A DNA stretch of 64,000 bases from NCBI GenBank assembly GCA_965657135.1, contig CBFHNF010000001.1:1-64000 (forward strand), in the 5' to 3' direction. The position numbers and the translations under genes were made by a program. How positions within the stretch are numbered: position 1 is the stretch's first letter; every line of letters starts with the position of its first letter. The stretch is from HIMB11 sp965657135. GTDB lineage: Bacteria > Pseudomonadota > Alphaproteobacteria > Rhodobacterales > Rhodobacteraceae. The notes beneath the pieces are model-generated. The model was not told the DNA's origin. It searched no databases and was given only the letters and a program-made list of their open reading frames with translations. Shown here one piece after another: positions 44,747 to 53,962 of this stretch.

Positions 44747-45526
44747 TTGAACATCGCACGGGATAATGATGGCACAGTCGGAAAGGCGCTTTCTGCGCTG
44801 GAACTGGTTGCTGCATTTGAACGTCCTGTTCGTTTCAGCGAAGTGTTAGAGCATTCACCCTATCCAAAGGCAACACTGTATCGGTTCCTGCAAACCCTTA
44901 CAAATCAAGGACTTTTGCAGTACGAACCAAACCAAGGTGTGTATTCCATGGGAATGCGCCTTGTACGGCTTGCTCACTCTGCTTGGCGTCAAAGTTCGCT
45001 GGGTCCTTTGTCTCGTCGCATTCTGGATGATTTATACGCAGAGGTGGGGCAAACTCTGCATTTGGCGCAAATGGATGCGGGTCAAGTTTTGTACATTGAA
45101 AAACGAACCGCGATTCGTCCTGTTGAAATGTTTTCACAAGCTGGCAAAGTTGGTCCCGCCTATTGCACCGGAGTGGGTAAGGCGATGCTCGCGTATCTTG
45201 ATACGGATGCATTGGACGCAGCATTGCAAAAGCAAGCGTTCTATCAACACACGCAATTTACGCATGGGGATGCCCACTCGTTGAAGGTGGAACTGGATCA
45301 AATTCGCACCGAAGGGTATTCGTTTGATCGTGAGGAGCATGAAGCAGGGATTATTTGCATAGCCAAGCCGATTCTGCTGAACGAACGGCCGGTTGGAGCC
45401 CTGTCGATCACAACGACAACGACGCGCCACAGTTTTGAAGATTTAATTGAATGGAAAGAGCCATTGTCACGTGCAGTTGATCAAATTGCCCAAGCGGCTA
45501 GAGATTGGCAATTCCCAACGCTTTGA
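44747..45526 (+). CDS. IclR-family transcriptional regulator
   Basis: 259 residues with an N-terminal winged helix-turn-helix (VGKALSALELVAAFERPVRF, then YPKATLYRFLQTLTNQGLLQ) and a C-terminal IclR effector domain. The start is TTG, preceded at a good distance by GCAGGAGACC; no ATG or GTG in the frame fits as well. It is divergent from the sugar-binding-protein gene across two inverted repeats and followed 9 bases later by the importer ATPase, so it most likely controls the galactoside operon. Confidence 0.9.
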   Translation: MNIARDNDGTVGKALSALELVAAFERPVRFSEVLEHSPYPKATLYRFLQTLTNQGLLQYEPNQGVYSMGMRLVRLAHSAWRQSSLGPLSRRILDDLYAEVGQTLHLAQMDAGQVLYIEKRTAIRPVEMFSQAGKVGPAYCTGVGKAMLAYLDTDALDAALQKQAFYQHTQFTHGDAHSLKVELDQIRTEGYSFDREEHEAGIICIAKPILLNERPVGALSITTTTTRHSFEDLIEWKEPLSRAVDQIAQAARDWQFPTL

Positions 45527-45535
45527 GAGGTAGAA

Positions 45536-46561
45536 ATGAGCAGTGTTACACTTAACAAAGTGATAAAAAAATTTGGGGAAACTCAGGTCATTCATGGTGT
45601 TGATTTAGATATCAAAGACGGAGAGCTTTGCGTGTTTGTTGGCCCATCTGGGTGTGGGAAATCCACACTTCTTCGAATGATTGCGGGTCTAGAACAAACC
45701 AGTGGTGGGCAAATTGCAATTGGTGAGCGTGACGTTACAACTGCAGATCCAGCAGATCGCGGAGTCGCCATGGTTTTCCAAAGTTATGCACTTTATCCGC
45801 ATATGACCGTTGCTGAAAACATGGGATTTGGATTGAAAATGAATGGTGTGCCCAAGGCAGTCATTCGTGAAAAAGTATCTGAGGCGGCCAGAATTCTAAA
45901 GCTGGAAGAATATCTTGATCGCCGACCCAAGGCATTATCCGGTGGGCAACGTCAACGTGTTGCAATTGGACGCGCAATCGTTCGCGGGCCAGAGGTGTTT
46001 TTGTTTGACGAACCGCTTTCTAATTTGGACGCCGCGTTGCGTGTACAAACACGTATTGAAATCGCCCGTCTGCACGAGCGACTTGGAACAACAATGATCT
46101 ATGTGACCCACGATCAAGTCGAGGCGATGACATTGGCAGATAAAATTGTTGTCCTGCGCAGCGGAAAAATCGAACAAATTGGTGCCCCGATTGATTTGTA
46201 TGAAAACCCCTGTAACATGTTTGTTGCTGGTTTTATTGGTAGTCCCAGTATGAATTTTTTCTCAGCCAAGGAATTGACAGAGCTTGGCGTAAATAAGCTG
46301 TCTCCGGGCGCGGATATTCTTGGAATTCGCCCTGAACATCTGAGTGTGGTTGATGTCTCGAATGCTTTCCTATCTGCACGTCCAGATTTTGTGGAAAATC
46401 TTGGTGAATATGCACTGATTTATTGCAAAACAGAGGCTGGCCAAGATTTCATTGTTAAATCAAACGAATTGCAAAAATTCGCGAAAGGTGAAACAGTTTA
46501 TTTGGGCGCAGGTACAGGCCAAACATATTGTTTTGACGGGGCGACGCAGCTGCGAGTGTAA
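45536..46561 (+). CDS. Sugar ABC importer ATPase (UgpC/MalK type)
   Basis: 341 residues. It has Walker A GPSGCGKST (about residues 37-45), Q-loop FQSYALYPHMT, signature LSGGQRQRVAIGRAI (about 134-148), Walker B VFLFDEPLSNLD and the switch His in THDQ, followed by a TOBE/OB regulatory domain (IRPEHLSV). It energises the MalF/MalG permeases encoded on the divergent arm. Cotranscribed with the IclR regulator. Confidence 0.94.
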   Translation: MSSVTLNKVIKKFGETQVIHGVDLDIKDGELCVFVGPSGCGKSTLLRMIAGLEQTSGGQIAIGERDVTTADPADRGVAMVFQSYALYPHMTVAENMGFGLKMNGVPKAVIREKVSEAARILKLEEYLDRRPKALSGGQRQRVAIGRAIVRGPEVFLFDEPLSNLDAALRVQTRIEIARLHERLGTTMIYVTHDQVEAMTLADKIVVLRSGKIEQIGAPIDLYENPCNMFVAGFIGSPSMNFFSAKELTELGVNKLSPGADILGIRPEHLSVVDVSNAFLSARPDFVENLGEYALIYCKTEAGQDFIVKSNELQKFAKGETVYLGAGTGQTYCFDGATQLRV

Positions 46562-46588
46562 ATTTTTTTTCGCCTTAGTCAGGATAAG

Positions 46589-46831
46589 ATGATTGCCCGC
46601 ATGCTGGCCGAAGAAATACCCGAGGACTGGCATATGATTATGCACGATATTCCCACTTATGAGAAAAAGGAAAAACTGACCCTTTATTTGGATAAATCGG
46701 TGGCCAAGTTTTTTAAATCCATGGGCAATGGGTATCAGGCACGTATTAATCGCATATTAGCCACATGGGCGCGCATGGTTATCTTAGAGGATATGGAATT
46801 AGAAAATGCCTTGCGACGCCGATTATCATAG
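46589..46831 (+). CDS. BrnA-like small DNA-binding (antitoxin-type) protein
   Basis: 80 residues. The C-terminal half KLTLYLDKSVAKFFKSMGNG followed by YQARINRIL (about residues 29-57) resembles the ribbon-helix-helix domain of BrnA antitoxins. No BrnT-like toxin gene is beside it, so it may be an orphan antitoxin or a chromosomal regulator. CAGGATAAG precedes the ATG. It lies 27 bases after the importer ATPase on the same strand but is unlikely to share its function. Confidence 0.65.
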   Translation: MIARMLAEEIPEDWHMIMHDIPTYEKKEKLTLYLDKSVAKFFKSMGNGYQARINRILATWARMVILEDMELENALRRRLS

Positions 46832-46858
46832 GCGCCGCCCGAGACTGAGAAATTTTGA

Positions 46859-47176
46859 TTAAATCAAAAGGTCTTCTAATGACTTTCCACCTGTCAAAGC
46901 ATCGGTCACCCAACGCGGTTGACGCCCGCGTCCTGTCCATGTTTCTGAACCGTTCGCTGGGTTTTTATATTTTGGGGCAACTTTGCCTCTGGGCTTTTTG
47001 GCTTTGGCCTTGTTCGGTTTATCCGCGGCTAACAAATCGCTAATTTCCAACCCATTATCTTTTGCCAATTTGCGCACCTTTTCGGCAACCTCTTGCTTTT
47101 TAGCCAATGCGGTTTGCGCGTCGGAAATGAGTTTGTTTAACTCCGCAATCGACATTTTATTCAAATTAAGCGCCAT
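46859..47176 (-). CDS. H-NS-family nucleoid-associated protein
   Basis: 105 residues: an N-terminal coiled-coil oligomerisation region (about residues 5-45), a basic linker (KPNKAKAKKPRGK) and the H-NS C-terminal DNA-binding motif KYKNPANGSETWTGRGRQPRW (two overlapping parts, about 69-89). Acts as a nucleoid and transcription modulator with AT-rich DNA preference. A strong ribosome site (CGGAGGTTATA) precedes the ATG. The promoter region to its right (47177-47310) is notably AT-rich, compatible with autoregulation (inference). Confidence 0.88.
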   Translation of the reverse strand: MALNLNKMSIAELNKLISDAQTALAKKQEVAEKVRKLAKDNGLEISDLLAADKPNKAKAKKPRGKVAPKYKNPANGSETWTGRGRQPRWVTDALTGGKSLEDLLI

Positions 47177-47313
47177 TATAACCTCCGATTTTTAGCGAAA
47201 ATATTAAAGAGATATTAAAGTTAAAAAAGAAATAAGAAACAAATATTAAAATAGGATATTATAAAGAATGAGAATTGGATTTAATAAAATGAATACAGGT
47301 GTTCAATTATTTA

Positions 47314-47356
47314 TATAAAAACGCGCCCATACTCAAAATACGCATACGGGCGCGTT
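47314..47356 (-). terminator. Intrinsic terminator of ettA
   Basis: Read leftward from the ettA stop, the arm AACGCGCCC pairs with GGGCGCGTT and continues imperfectly with GTAT/GTAT; the loop is about 9-12 bases and is followed by TTTTTATA. A good Rho-independent terminator just downstream of the gene. Confidence 0.8.
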
Positions 47357-47363
47357 GTTAAAT

Positions 47364-49019
47364 TTAGCGCGTAAACTTTTTATGTTTAATCCGCTTGGGT
47401 TCCAACGCATCTGGACCTAGGCGGCGTTTCTTATCCTCTTCATAGGCAGAAAAGTCGCCTTCGAACCATTCAACGTGCGCTTCGCCTTCAAAGGCCAAAA
47501 TATGCGTACAAATCCGGTCCAGGAAGAAGCGATCGTGCGAAATCACAACGGCGCAGCCTGCAAAATCCATCAAGGCGTCCTCTAGCGCACGCAATGTTTC
47601 CACATCCAAATCGTTGGTCGGTTCGTCCAACAAAAGAACGTTACCGCCCGACTTCAACAGGCGCGCCATGTGCACACGGTTGCGTTCACCGCCTGACAAA
47701 AGGTTGACGGTTTTCTGTTGATCCCCACCCTTAAAGTTAAAGGCAGAGCAATAGGCGCGGCTGTTCATTTGTGCATCACCCAGTTGGATGATTTCTGCAC
47801 CACCAGAAATAGCTTCCCAAACAGTGTCTTTGTCCAACAAATCATCACGTGATTGATCCACATAGGACAAAGAAACGGTATCGCCATATGACACGGCACC
47901 TGCGTCTGGTTGTTCTTGGCCCGTCAGCATTTTAAAGAGGGTGGATTTACCCGCGCCGTTTGGACCGATCACGCCCACAATGCCACCTGGTGGTAGGCTG
48001 AAGGATAGGTTTTCGATCAGCAACTTGTCTCCCATCGCTTTTTGCAGGCTTTCAACCTCGATCACCTTGCTGCCAAGGCGGGGACCATTTGGAATAACGA
48101 TCTGGGCGCGCGCGATTTTTTCACGCTCTGACTGACCAGCCAATTCTTCGTAGGCATTAATACGCGCTTTTTGTTTGGCCTGACGGGCCTTGGCCCCCTG
48201 ACGGATCCAGTCCAATTCGCGTTCCAACGTTTTCTGACGGCTTTTGTCTTCGCGCGCTTCTTGTTCCAAACGCTTGGCTTTTTGTTCCAGCCAACTTGAA
48301 TAATTGCCTTCGTAAGGAATACCGCGGCCGCGATCCAATTCCAAAATCCATCCAGTGATGTCATCCAGGAAATAACGATCGTGGGTCACAATTAGGATTG
48401 TGCCCTTATAATCAATCAAGTGCTGCTGTAGCCATGCGATTGTTTCCGCGTCCAAGTGGTTGGTTGGTTCGTCCAACAACAACATATCAGGTGCCTCAAG
48501 CAACAATTTGCAAAGGGCCACGCGGCGGCGTTCACCGCCAGACAGGTTAGCGGGCATCGCATCATCGGGTGGACAGCGTAGCGCCTCCATTGAAACGTCG
48601 ATTTGGCTATCCAAATCCCACAGGTTTTCGGCGTCAATCTGATCTTGCAATTGTGCCATTTCATCCGCGGTTTCATCGGAATAATTCATGGCCAGTTCGT
48701 TGTAACGATCAAGTACAGCCTTCTTCTCGGCAACGCCGAGCATGACATTCTCGCGCACTGTCATGTTTTCCTCGAGGTGGGGTTCCTGCGGCAGATAGCC
48801 AACTTTGGCGCCTTCTGCTGACCACGCCTCGCCTGTGTAATCACTATCCAGGCCCGCCATAATTTTCATCAAGGTCGATTTACCCGCGCCGTTCACACCG
48901 ACGACACCGATTTTCACACCGGGTAGGAAAGACAAGTGAATGTTTTCAAAACATTTTTTGCCACCCGGATAGGTTTTAGACACACCTTGCATGTGATAGA
49001 CGTATTGATAGGCTGCCAT
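47364..49019 (-). CDS. ettA: Energy-dependent translational throttle protein EttA (ABC-F)
   Basis: ABC-F translation factor of 551 residues that binds the ribosomal E site and gates elongation at low ATP/ADP. Two ATPase domains: Walker A GVNGAGKST near residue 40 and GPNGAGKST near residue 353; signatures LSGGERRRV and LSGGERNRV; Walker B LLLDEPTNHLD and LLLDEPTNDLD. The linker between them is the charged, coiled P-site interaction motif (about 240-310, EQKAKRLEQEAREDKSRQ). No membrane segment. Divergent from nadD. Confidence 0.96.
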   Translation of the reverse strand: MAAYQYVYHMQGVSKTYPGGKKCFENIHLSFLPGVKIGVVGVNGAGKSTLMKIMAGLDSDYTGEAWSAEGAKVGYLPQEPHLEENMTVRENVMLGVAEKKAVLDRYNELAMNYSDETADEMAQLQDQIDAENLWDLDSQIDVSMEALRCPPDDAMPANLSGGERRRVALCKLLLEAPDMLLLDEPTNHLDAETIAWLQQHLIDYKGTILIVTHDRYFLDDITGWILELDRGRGIPYEGNYSSWLEQKAKRLEQEAREDKSRQKTLERELDWIRQGAKARQAKQKARINAYEELAGQSEREKIARAQIVIPNGPRLGSKVIEVESLQKAMGDKLLIENLSFSLPPGGIVGVIGPNGAGKSTLFKMLTGQEQPDAGAVSYGDTVSLSYVDQSRDDLLDKDTVWEAISGGAEIIQLGDAQMNSRAYCSAFNFKGGDQQKTVNLLSGGERNRVHMARLLKSGGNVLLLDEPTNDLDVETLRALEDALMDFAGCAVVISHDRFFLDRICTHILAFEGEAHVEWFEGDFSAYEEDKKRRLGPDALEPKRIKHKKFTR

Positions 49020-49116
49020 CGGATACTCCTGATTTGACTGCGTTTTGGTCTAAATAGCGCTATCTGCGGGGGCAAGCAATCATCTATGGGGTTGTTTGGG
49101 ACGAATGGGATGGGAT

Positions 49117-49731
49117 ATGTCGGCAAAACCGATAGAATGGACAGGAATGGACTTGGGCGGATTGACACGTCATCAGGTGATTGGTTTATTCGGAGGATCG
49201 TTTGATCCTGCGCACAAAGGACATGTGGCCTTTTCCCAACACGCATTGCGCCGATTTGGTTTGGATCAGGTGTGGTGGATGGTGACACCTGGCAATCCAC
49301 TAAAGGCACATGGCCCTGCACCTTTAGCTGATCGGATTGCGCAGGCACAGGCGTTGATTGATCATCCCCGTGTTCGCGTCACAGGGATCGAGGCGCAATT
49401 GGGCACCACCTATACGGCTGAAACCGTCATAGCGTTGCGCCAACGGTTTCAGGATGCGCGTTTTGTTTGGTTGATGGGGGCAGACAATCTGGCGCAGTTC
49501 CATAAATGGAAAGATTGGCGGGAGATTATGGAAACCGTTCCGATCGGTATTATTGCACGCCCACAGGCGCGTTTGTCTCCTCTCTCTGCACCAGCGTCGC
49601 GCATTTATCGTGATGCGCGGGTGTGTGAAAAACAATCACGACGGTTGGGACGCATGACGGGGCCAGCGTGGTGTTATGTCAACATGCCTTTAATGCCAAT
49701 TTCATCCAGTGTGCTTCGATCAGGGGCTTGA
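49117..49731 (+). CDS. nadD: Nicotinate-nucleotide adenylyltransferase
   Basis: About 204 residues. The nucleotidyltransferase motif GLFGGSFDPAHKGHV (about residues 23-37) contains the H-x-G-H signature, with WLMGADNLAQFHKW (about 117-130) and the late ISSSVLRSG characteristic of NadD. Adenylates nicotinate mononucleotide in NAD synthesis. The ATG at 49117 has GGGATGGGAT upstream; 49096 is an alternative. The D-Ala-D-Ala carboxypeptidase gene begins 56 bases after its stop. Confidence 0.93.
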   Translation: MSAKPIEWTGMDLGGLTRHQVIGLFGGSFDPAHKGHVAFSQHALRRFGLDQVWWMVTPGNPLKAHGPAPLADRIAQAQALIDHPRVRVTGIEAQLGTTYTAETVIALRQRFQDARFVWLMGADNLAQFHKWKDWREIMETVPIGIIARPQARLSPLSAPASRIYRDARVCEKQSRRLGRMTGPAWCYVNMPLMPISSSVLRSGA

Positions 49732-49787
49732 TCTTTTCGGGGGATTTTCGCACGTTTGCGCTGCGTAATTGTGAGTGGGTTGAAACA

Positions 49788-51236
49788 GTGCGGTTCAGAT
49801 TTTGGGCAGTTGTCTTTTTAGTGTTTGCTGGCGGCATTGTTCACGCTGCTGATACATCCCCCAGACCCGTACTGCGCCCCGGTTCAGTGCCGCCACCTGG
49901 TTACGAAGAGCTGATCAAAAACCTGAACCTAACCGGCGAGGTCGGCTTTGCCGCGATTGACATGGCTACGGGCGAGATGCTTGAGGCGCACAATGGGCAA
50001 ATGGGATTTGCGCCTGCAAGCGTAACCAAAGCGATCACAGCGCTTTATGCGTTGGATAAACTTGGCCCAGATTTTCGGTTTGAAACCACGCTGCGTGCAA
50101 CAGGCACAATCCAGAATGGTGTGCTGAATGGTGATCTTATCTTGGTTGGTGGGGGGGATCCTCATCTGGACACCGATGATTTAGCAGACTTGGTCCAAAG
50201 CTTGTCAGACAATGGAATCAGCCAGATTACAGGAGACTTCATCTTTGATGGCTCTGCGCTGCCCACGTTCAATTACATCGTCGCGGCGCAGCCTGTTCAT
50301 GTAGGATATAATCCTTCGATTTCGGGGCTAAACCTGAATTTCAATCGGTTCTACTTCGAATGGAAAAAACAAGGTCAGGATTACGCAATACAATTAGATG
50401 CCCGCGGACGTTCCGTTAATTCCAAATCGATCCGTGCATCCATGGCAATCATTGATCAGCAGGATCAGGTTTTTTCCTATACGCAAACAGGCGAGGCCGA
50501 GGCCTGGACTGTGCTGCGCGGCGCATTGGGCAAAGAGAGAGGGGGCAGGTGGCTGCCCACCCGCAAACCTGCGCTATATACGGCCGAGGTTTTTGGCGAA
50601 TTGGCACGACAAAATGGGATCATCCTGCCCGCACCAAAACGTTCAACAGCCAACGGATCGGGACGTGTCATTGGCCTACACCAAAGTGATCCATTATCCG
50701 TTCTCGTCAAATCGATGCTACGATTTTCCACCAACCTATCGGCGGAGGTGCTGGGTCTTATGGCATCGGGTCAGCGCGCGTCATTGGCCGCCTCTGCTGC
50801 GCAGATGAATACATGGGCGCAATCGCGTTTGGGCCTATCAAATGCAACCTTTCGGGATCATTCAGGCCTAAGCGATGAAACACGCATTTCCCCAGTGGCG
50901 TTCGCCAAGGCGATGGCACGAGCGCATCAAACATTTCCAGAATTCATCGCATTATTAAAGCCAGTCAAGCCCCGTCAATTCAATGGAAATTTGGATCAAA
51001 CTGGACGGGCGAACATTTTGGCAAAAACAGGTACCCTAAATTTTGTAAGCGCATTGGGCGGGTATCAGATGACGAAGGAGCGACAGGTGGCCTTTGCCAT
51101 TTTCGTACAGGATTTCGAAAAACGAAATCAAGTGGATCATATCAAAAATGACCGACCCCGTGGGGCATCGGATTGGGCAAAACGCGCCCGCCGATTGCAT
51201 CATGGTTTGTTATATCGATGGGCAAGGTTGCCGTGA
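49788..51236 (+). CDS. dacB: D-alanyl-D-alanine carboxypeptidase/endopeptidase (PBP4, DacB family)
   Basis: Peptidoglycan hydrolase of the S13 family, about 482 residues. A signal peptide (FRFWAVVFLVFAGGIVHAAD, cleavage near residue 21) directs it to the periplasm. The catalytic triad of motifs is complete: SVTK (about residues 77-80), STN (about 311-313) and KTG (about 416-418). The frame is open back to 49668, but the GTG at 49788 places the signal peptide at the N-terminus; the ribosome site is weak. The long insert between SxxK and SxN is typical of PBP4. Confidence 0.9.
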   Translation: MRFRFWAVVFLVFAGGIVHAADTSPRPVLRPGSVPPPGYEELIKNLNLTGEVGFAAIDMATGEMLEAHNGQMGFAPASVTKAITALYALDKLGPDFRFETTLRATGTIQNGVLNGDLILVGGGDPHLDTDDLADLVQSLSDNGISQITGDFIFDGSALPTFNYIVAAQPVHVGYNPSISGLNLNFNRFYFEWKKQGQDYAIQLDARGRSVNSKSIRASMAIIDQQDQVFSYTQTGEAEAWTVLRGALGKERGGRWLPTRKPALYTAEVFGELARQNGIILPAPKRSTANGSGRVIGLHQSDPLSVLVKSMLRFSTNLSAEVLGLMASGQRASLAASAAQMNTWAQSRLGLSNATFRDHSGLSDETRISPVAFAKAMARAHQTFPEFIALLKPVKPRQFNGNLDQTGRANILAKTGTLNFVSALGGYQMTKERQVAFAIFVQDFEKRNQVDHIKNDRPRGASDWAKRARRLHHGLLYRWARLP

Positions 51237-51278
51237 TCTGTTGATTTTTTCCAAATCGCAAACGCGCGCGCTAAGCAG

Positions 51279-51707
51279 TTAAATCGTCATATGTCGTGCC
51301 CGCGCACCCCGTTCGATTGCAGATGCATGCAGACGGTCAATGTTCAGTTCGTAGCGCATTTCTTCTAGCAATCTCAGCTCGGTTTCGAAAATCATACCAT
51401 CGGCCGCAGCAACATCACAGCACAGCGCATAGGCCGTTTCATGCAGGCGTTCTGACAGGGTATCACGCACTAATTCGAACAACGCATCCAAACCATCTTC
51501 GTTTTCAAACAAATCAAATACAATTTGAGAGACCAAGTTCAACCGCCCAATATCGTAGGTGCCAAATATCGGTAGATGGTTGAGGGCCGATTGGATTTTG
51601 ACCAACTCAGCTGTGCGCACATTCCCATCCGCGATTGTGATGCTCACCATCAGAGCAACAAGGCAATCTTGCTCGGTTAAAATTTTGGGTTCATCTGAAT
51701 TTCGCAT
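51279..51707 (-). CDS. TerB-like (tellurite-resistance superfamily) helical protein
   Basis: 142 residues, all helical, with two acidic repeats typical of TerB folds: MVSITIADGNVRTAELVKIQ (about 20-39) and CDVAAADGMIFETELRLLEE (about 96-115). Each ADG...E motif is a likely metal-binding element. No other ter gene is near, so tellurite resistance should not be assumed. Divergent from lysS, convergent with dacB. Confidence 0.8.
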   Translation of the reverse strand: MRNSDEPKILTEQDCLVALMVSITIADGNVRTAELVKIQSALNHLPIFGTYDIGRLNLVSQIVFDLFENEDGLDALFELVRDTLSERLHETAYALCCDVAAADGMIFETELRLLEEMRYELNIDRLHASAIERGARARHMTI

Positions 51708-51857
51708 CGGTTTTATCCTTGATCGTCACGTGCAAGATATGTGTCGAATGACATCCATGCAAGAGGCCCATTCGCCGCGCTTGCGAGTACTGGGAAAACA
51801 CATTAATACGCGGGGGCTTGGTGGACCCGCTGAGTCCCACGATATTGGAGATATGAG

Positions 51858-53435
51858 ATGTCAAATTTGCGCGACGCCGCACTTAGCTCAAAAGCATGGC
51901 CATTTGAAGAAGCACGCCGTGTGTTGAAACGCTATGAAAAAGCGCCGCCTGAAAAGGGATATGTTCTGTTTGAAACAGGTTATGGCCCGTCAGGTTTGCC
52001 GCATATCGGTACCTTTGGCGAAGTTGCGCGGACATCAATGATTATGCGCGCATTCCGAGAGATCTGCGACATTCCTGCAAAATTGATCTGCTTTTCAGAT
52101 GATTTGGATGGCATGCGCAAAGTGCCGGGAAATGTTCCTAACCAAGAAGAGCTGGCAAAACATTTACAAAAACCGTTGACATCTGTGCCCGATCCATTTG
52201 GGGAATATGAAAGTTTTGGACACCATAACAATGCAATGTTGCGCCGTTTTCTAGATACCTTTGGGTTTGAATACGAATTTTATTCAGCGACCGAGTTTTA
52301 TAACTCTGGCGCCTTTGACGAAGTTCTGTTGCGTGCGGCCGAACGGTACGACGATATCATGAAAGTGATGCTTAAATCACTGCGCGAAGAACGGCGTCAG
52401 ACCTATTCCATTTTCTTGCCAATCCACCCTGAAACGGGTCGTGTGTTGTATGTCCCGATGAAAGAAGTGAACGCCAAGGACGGAACCATCACATTTGATG
52501 ATGAAACGGGTCGTGAATGGACCCTGCCCGTGACAGGTGGCAATGTGAAATTGCAGTGGAAACCAGATTTCGGTGCGCGTTGGGCGGCGTTGGGCGTTGA
52601 TTTTGAGATGTATGGAAAAGACCACTCCACCAACACCCCAATTTATGACCGTATTTGCGAAATTTTGGGACATAAAAAACCCGAACATTTTACATATGAA
52701 TTGTTCTTAGATGATCAGGGTCAGAAGATTTCTAAATCATCTGGCAATGGGATTTCAATTGATGAATGGCTGACCTATGCCAGCACTGAATCGCTGTCAT
52801 ATTTTATGTACCAGAAGCCCAAAACGGCCAAGCGCATGTATTTTGATGTCATTCCAAAGGCGATGGACGAATATCACCAACAACTGCGCGCCTACGTCGA
52901 TCAAGATGATACACAACGTTGCGCCAATCCTGTTTGGCACATTCATGGCGGTGATGTGCCTGCATCAGATATGGTTGTTCCATTTTCTATGTTGTTGAAT
53001 TTGGCGGCGGTGGCGAATGCGGATGAAAAAGAGCAGTTGTGGGGCTTTATTCAGCGGTATGCGCCAGACGCGAGCCCAGAGGCCAACCCACAATTAGACC
53101 AAGCTGCGGGATACGCGGTGCGATACTACAATGATTTTGTCAAACCCACCAAGACATACCGCATGCCCAGCGAATTAGAGCGTGAGGCGCTGGTTGATCT
53201 ACGTGATCAGTTGAAAGCGTGGGATGGTGGTTTGGATGCAGAAGAGTTGCAATCGGTGGTTTATGCATGCGGACGTGAACGTTTTGATCCGCTGCGCGCA
53301 TGGTTTGGTGCATTGTATGAAGTTTTGCTAGGCGCCTCGCAAGGCCCACGTTTTGGCGGATTTATAGCACTTTACGGGATTGAGGAAACAATCGCGCTAA
53401 TCGATGATGCCTTGGCTGGGAAATTCGCATCATAA
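51858..53435 (+). CDS. lysS: Lysyl-tRNA synthetase, class I
   Basis: Class I LysRS of 525 residues, the archaeal/alphaproteobacterial type rather than class II. The HIGH-type motif is SGLPHIGTFGEV (about residues 46-57) and the KMSKS-type motif KISKSSGNG (about 291-299). The C-terminal part is an all-helical anticodon-binding cage. An isolated gene with GATATTGGAGATATGAG before the ATG. Confidence 0.96.
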   Translation: MSNLRDAALSSKAWPFEEARRVLKRYEKAPPEKGYVLFETGYGPSGLPHIGTFGEVARTSMIMRAFREICDIPAKLICFSDDLDGMRKVPGNVPNQEELAKHLQKPLTSVPDPFGEYESFGHHNNAMLRRFLDTFGFEYEFYSATEFYNSGAFDEVLLRAAERYDDIMKVMLKSLREERRQTYSIFLPIHPETGRVLYVPMKEVNAKDGTITFDDETGREWTLPVTGGNVKLQWKPDFGARWAALGVDFEMYGKDHSTNTPIYDRICEILGHKKPEHFTYELFLDDQGQKISKSSGNGISIDEWLTYASTESLSYFMYQKPKTAKRMYFDVIPKAMDEYHQQLRAYVDQDDTQRCANPVWHIHGGDVPASDMVVPFSMLLNLAAVANADEKEQLWGFIQRYAPDASPEANPQLDQAAGYAVRYYNDFVKPTKTYRMPSELEREALVDLRDQLKAWDGGLDAEELQSVVYACGRERFDPLRAWFGALYEVLLGASQGPRFGGFIALYGIEETIALIDDALAGKFAS

Positions 53436-53443
53436 ACGGTTTG

Positions 53444-53836
53444 TTAGGACGAAAATTCGGTTCCTGGTAAAATTTGAACGCCTCTGATCCGCCAGCCTGC
53501 TGGCGTTTCAATCATGTCGTAGCGCAGTGTATGCACGCGCCCGTTTTCATCAGTGATCTGCACCAGCTGATATAGTCCACGCTGATCTTGGGCGAAATCC
53601 AAGTAGCGTGTTTGCGCAGGACGCCACACCATCGGGTATCCGCGTTGCACCATCATGCCAAAGTTGTCTGAATTTCGAAACATGCGTTGTATCGAGGGGC
53701 TGGCGTATTCGAATGCGCGCGCAAAATCATCCTGCGAAAACGCATCTAACTGCGATGCGATTGTTGTTTGCACTTCGTCTTTCGCATCCGCGAATGTGAC
53801 TGTTGCCAGCATTAAAAATCCAATGAACCAACGCAT
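53444..53836 (-). CDS. DUF4864 secreted protein
   Basis: 130 residues with a short signal peptide (MRWFIGFLMLATVTFADA) and a DUF4864 domain (IASQLDAFSQDDFARAFEYA, then SPSIQRMF). The fold resembles the NTF2/SnoaL-like group, and the function is unknown. Its end lies just beyond the lysS stop on the opposite strand. Confidence 0.8.
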   Translation of the reverse strand: MRWFIGFLMLATVTFADAKDEVQTTIASQLDAFSQDDFARAFEYASPSIQRMFRNSDNFGMMVQRGYPMVWRPAQTRYLDFAQDQRGLYQLVQITDENGRVHTLRYDMIETPAGWRIRGVQILPGTEFSS

Positions 53837-53962
53837 CTTAACCTCTGAACTGTTCCATTACTTGAGTTAGAACGAAAACCGCTATTTTCCAATTTTCCAG
53901 ACAACGCAGCCGTAAGTAGAATGACAAAGTATATGTAATTATTCGGCGATTTGCCTTGATAT

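Noticed and set aside
46562..47363. Toxin-antitoxin module
   Set aside because: The BrnA-like gene is followed by an H-NS-type protein on the opposite strand, not by a BrnT-like toxin.
51279..51707. Tellurite-resistance operon
   Set aside because: A single TerB-like gene with no terA/C/D/E/Z neighbours; the fold occurs widely without tellurite resistance.
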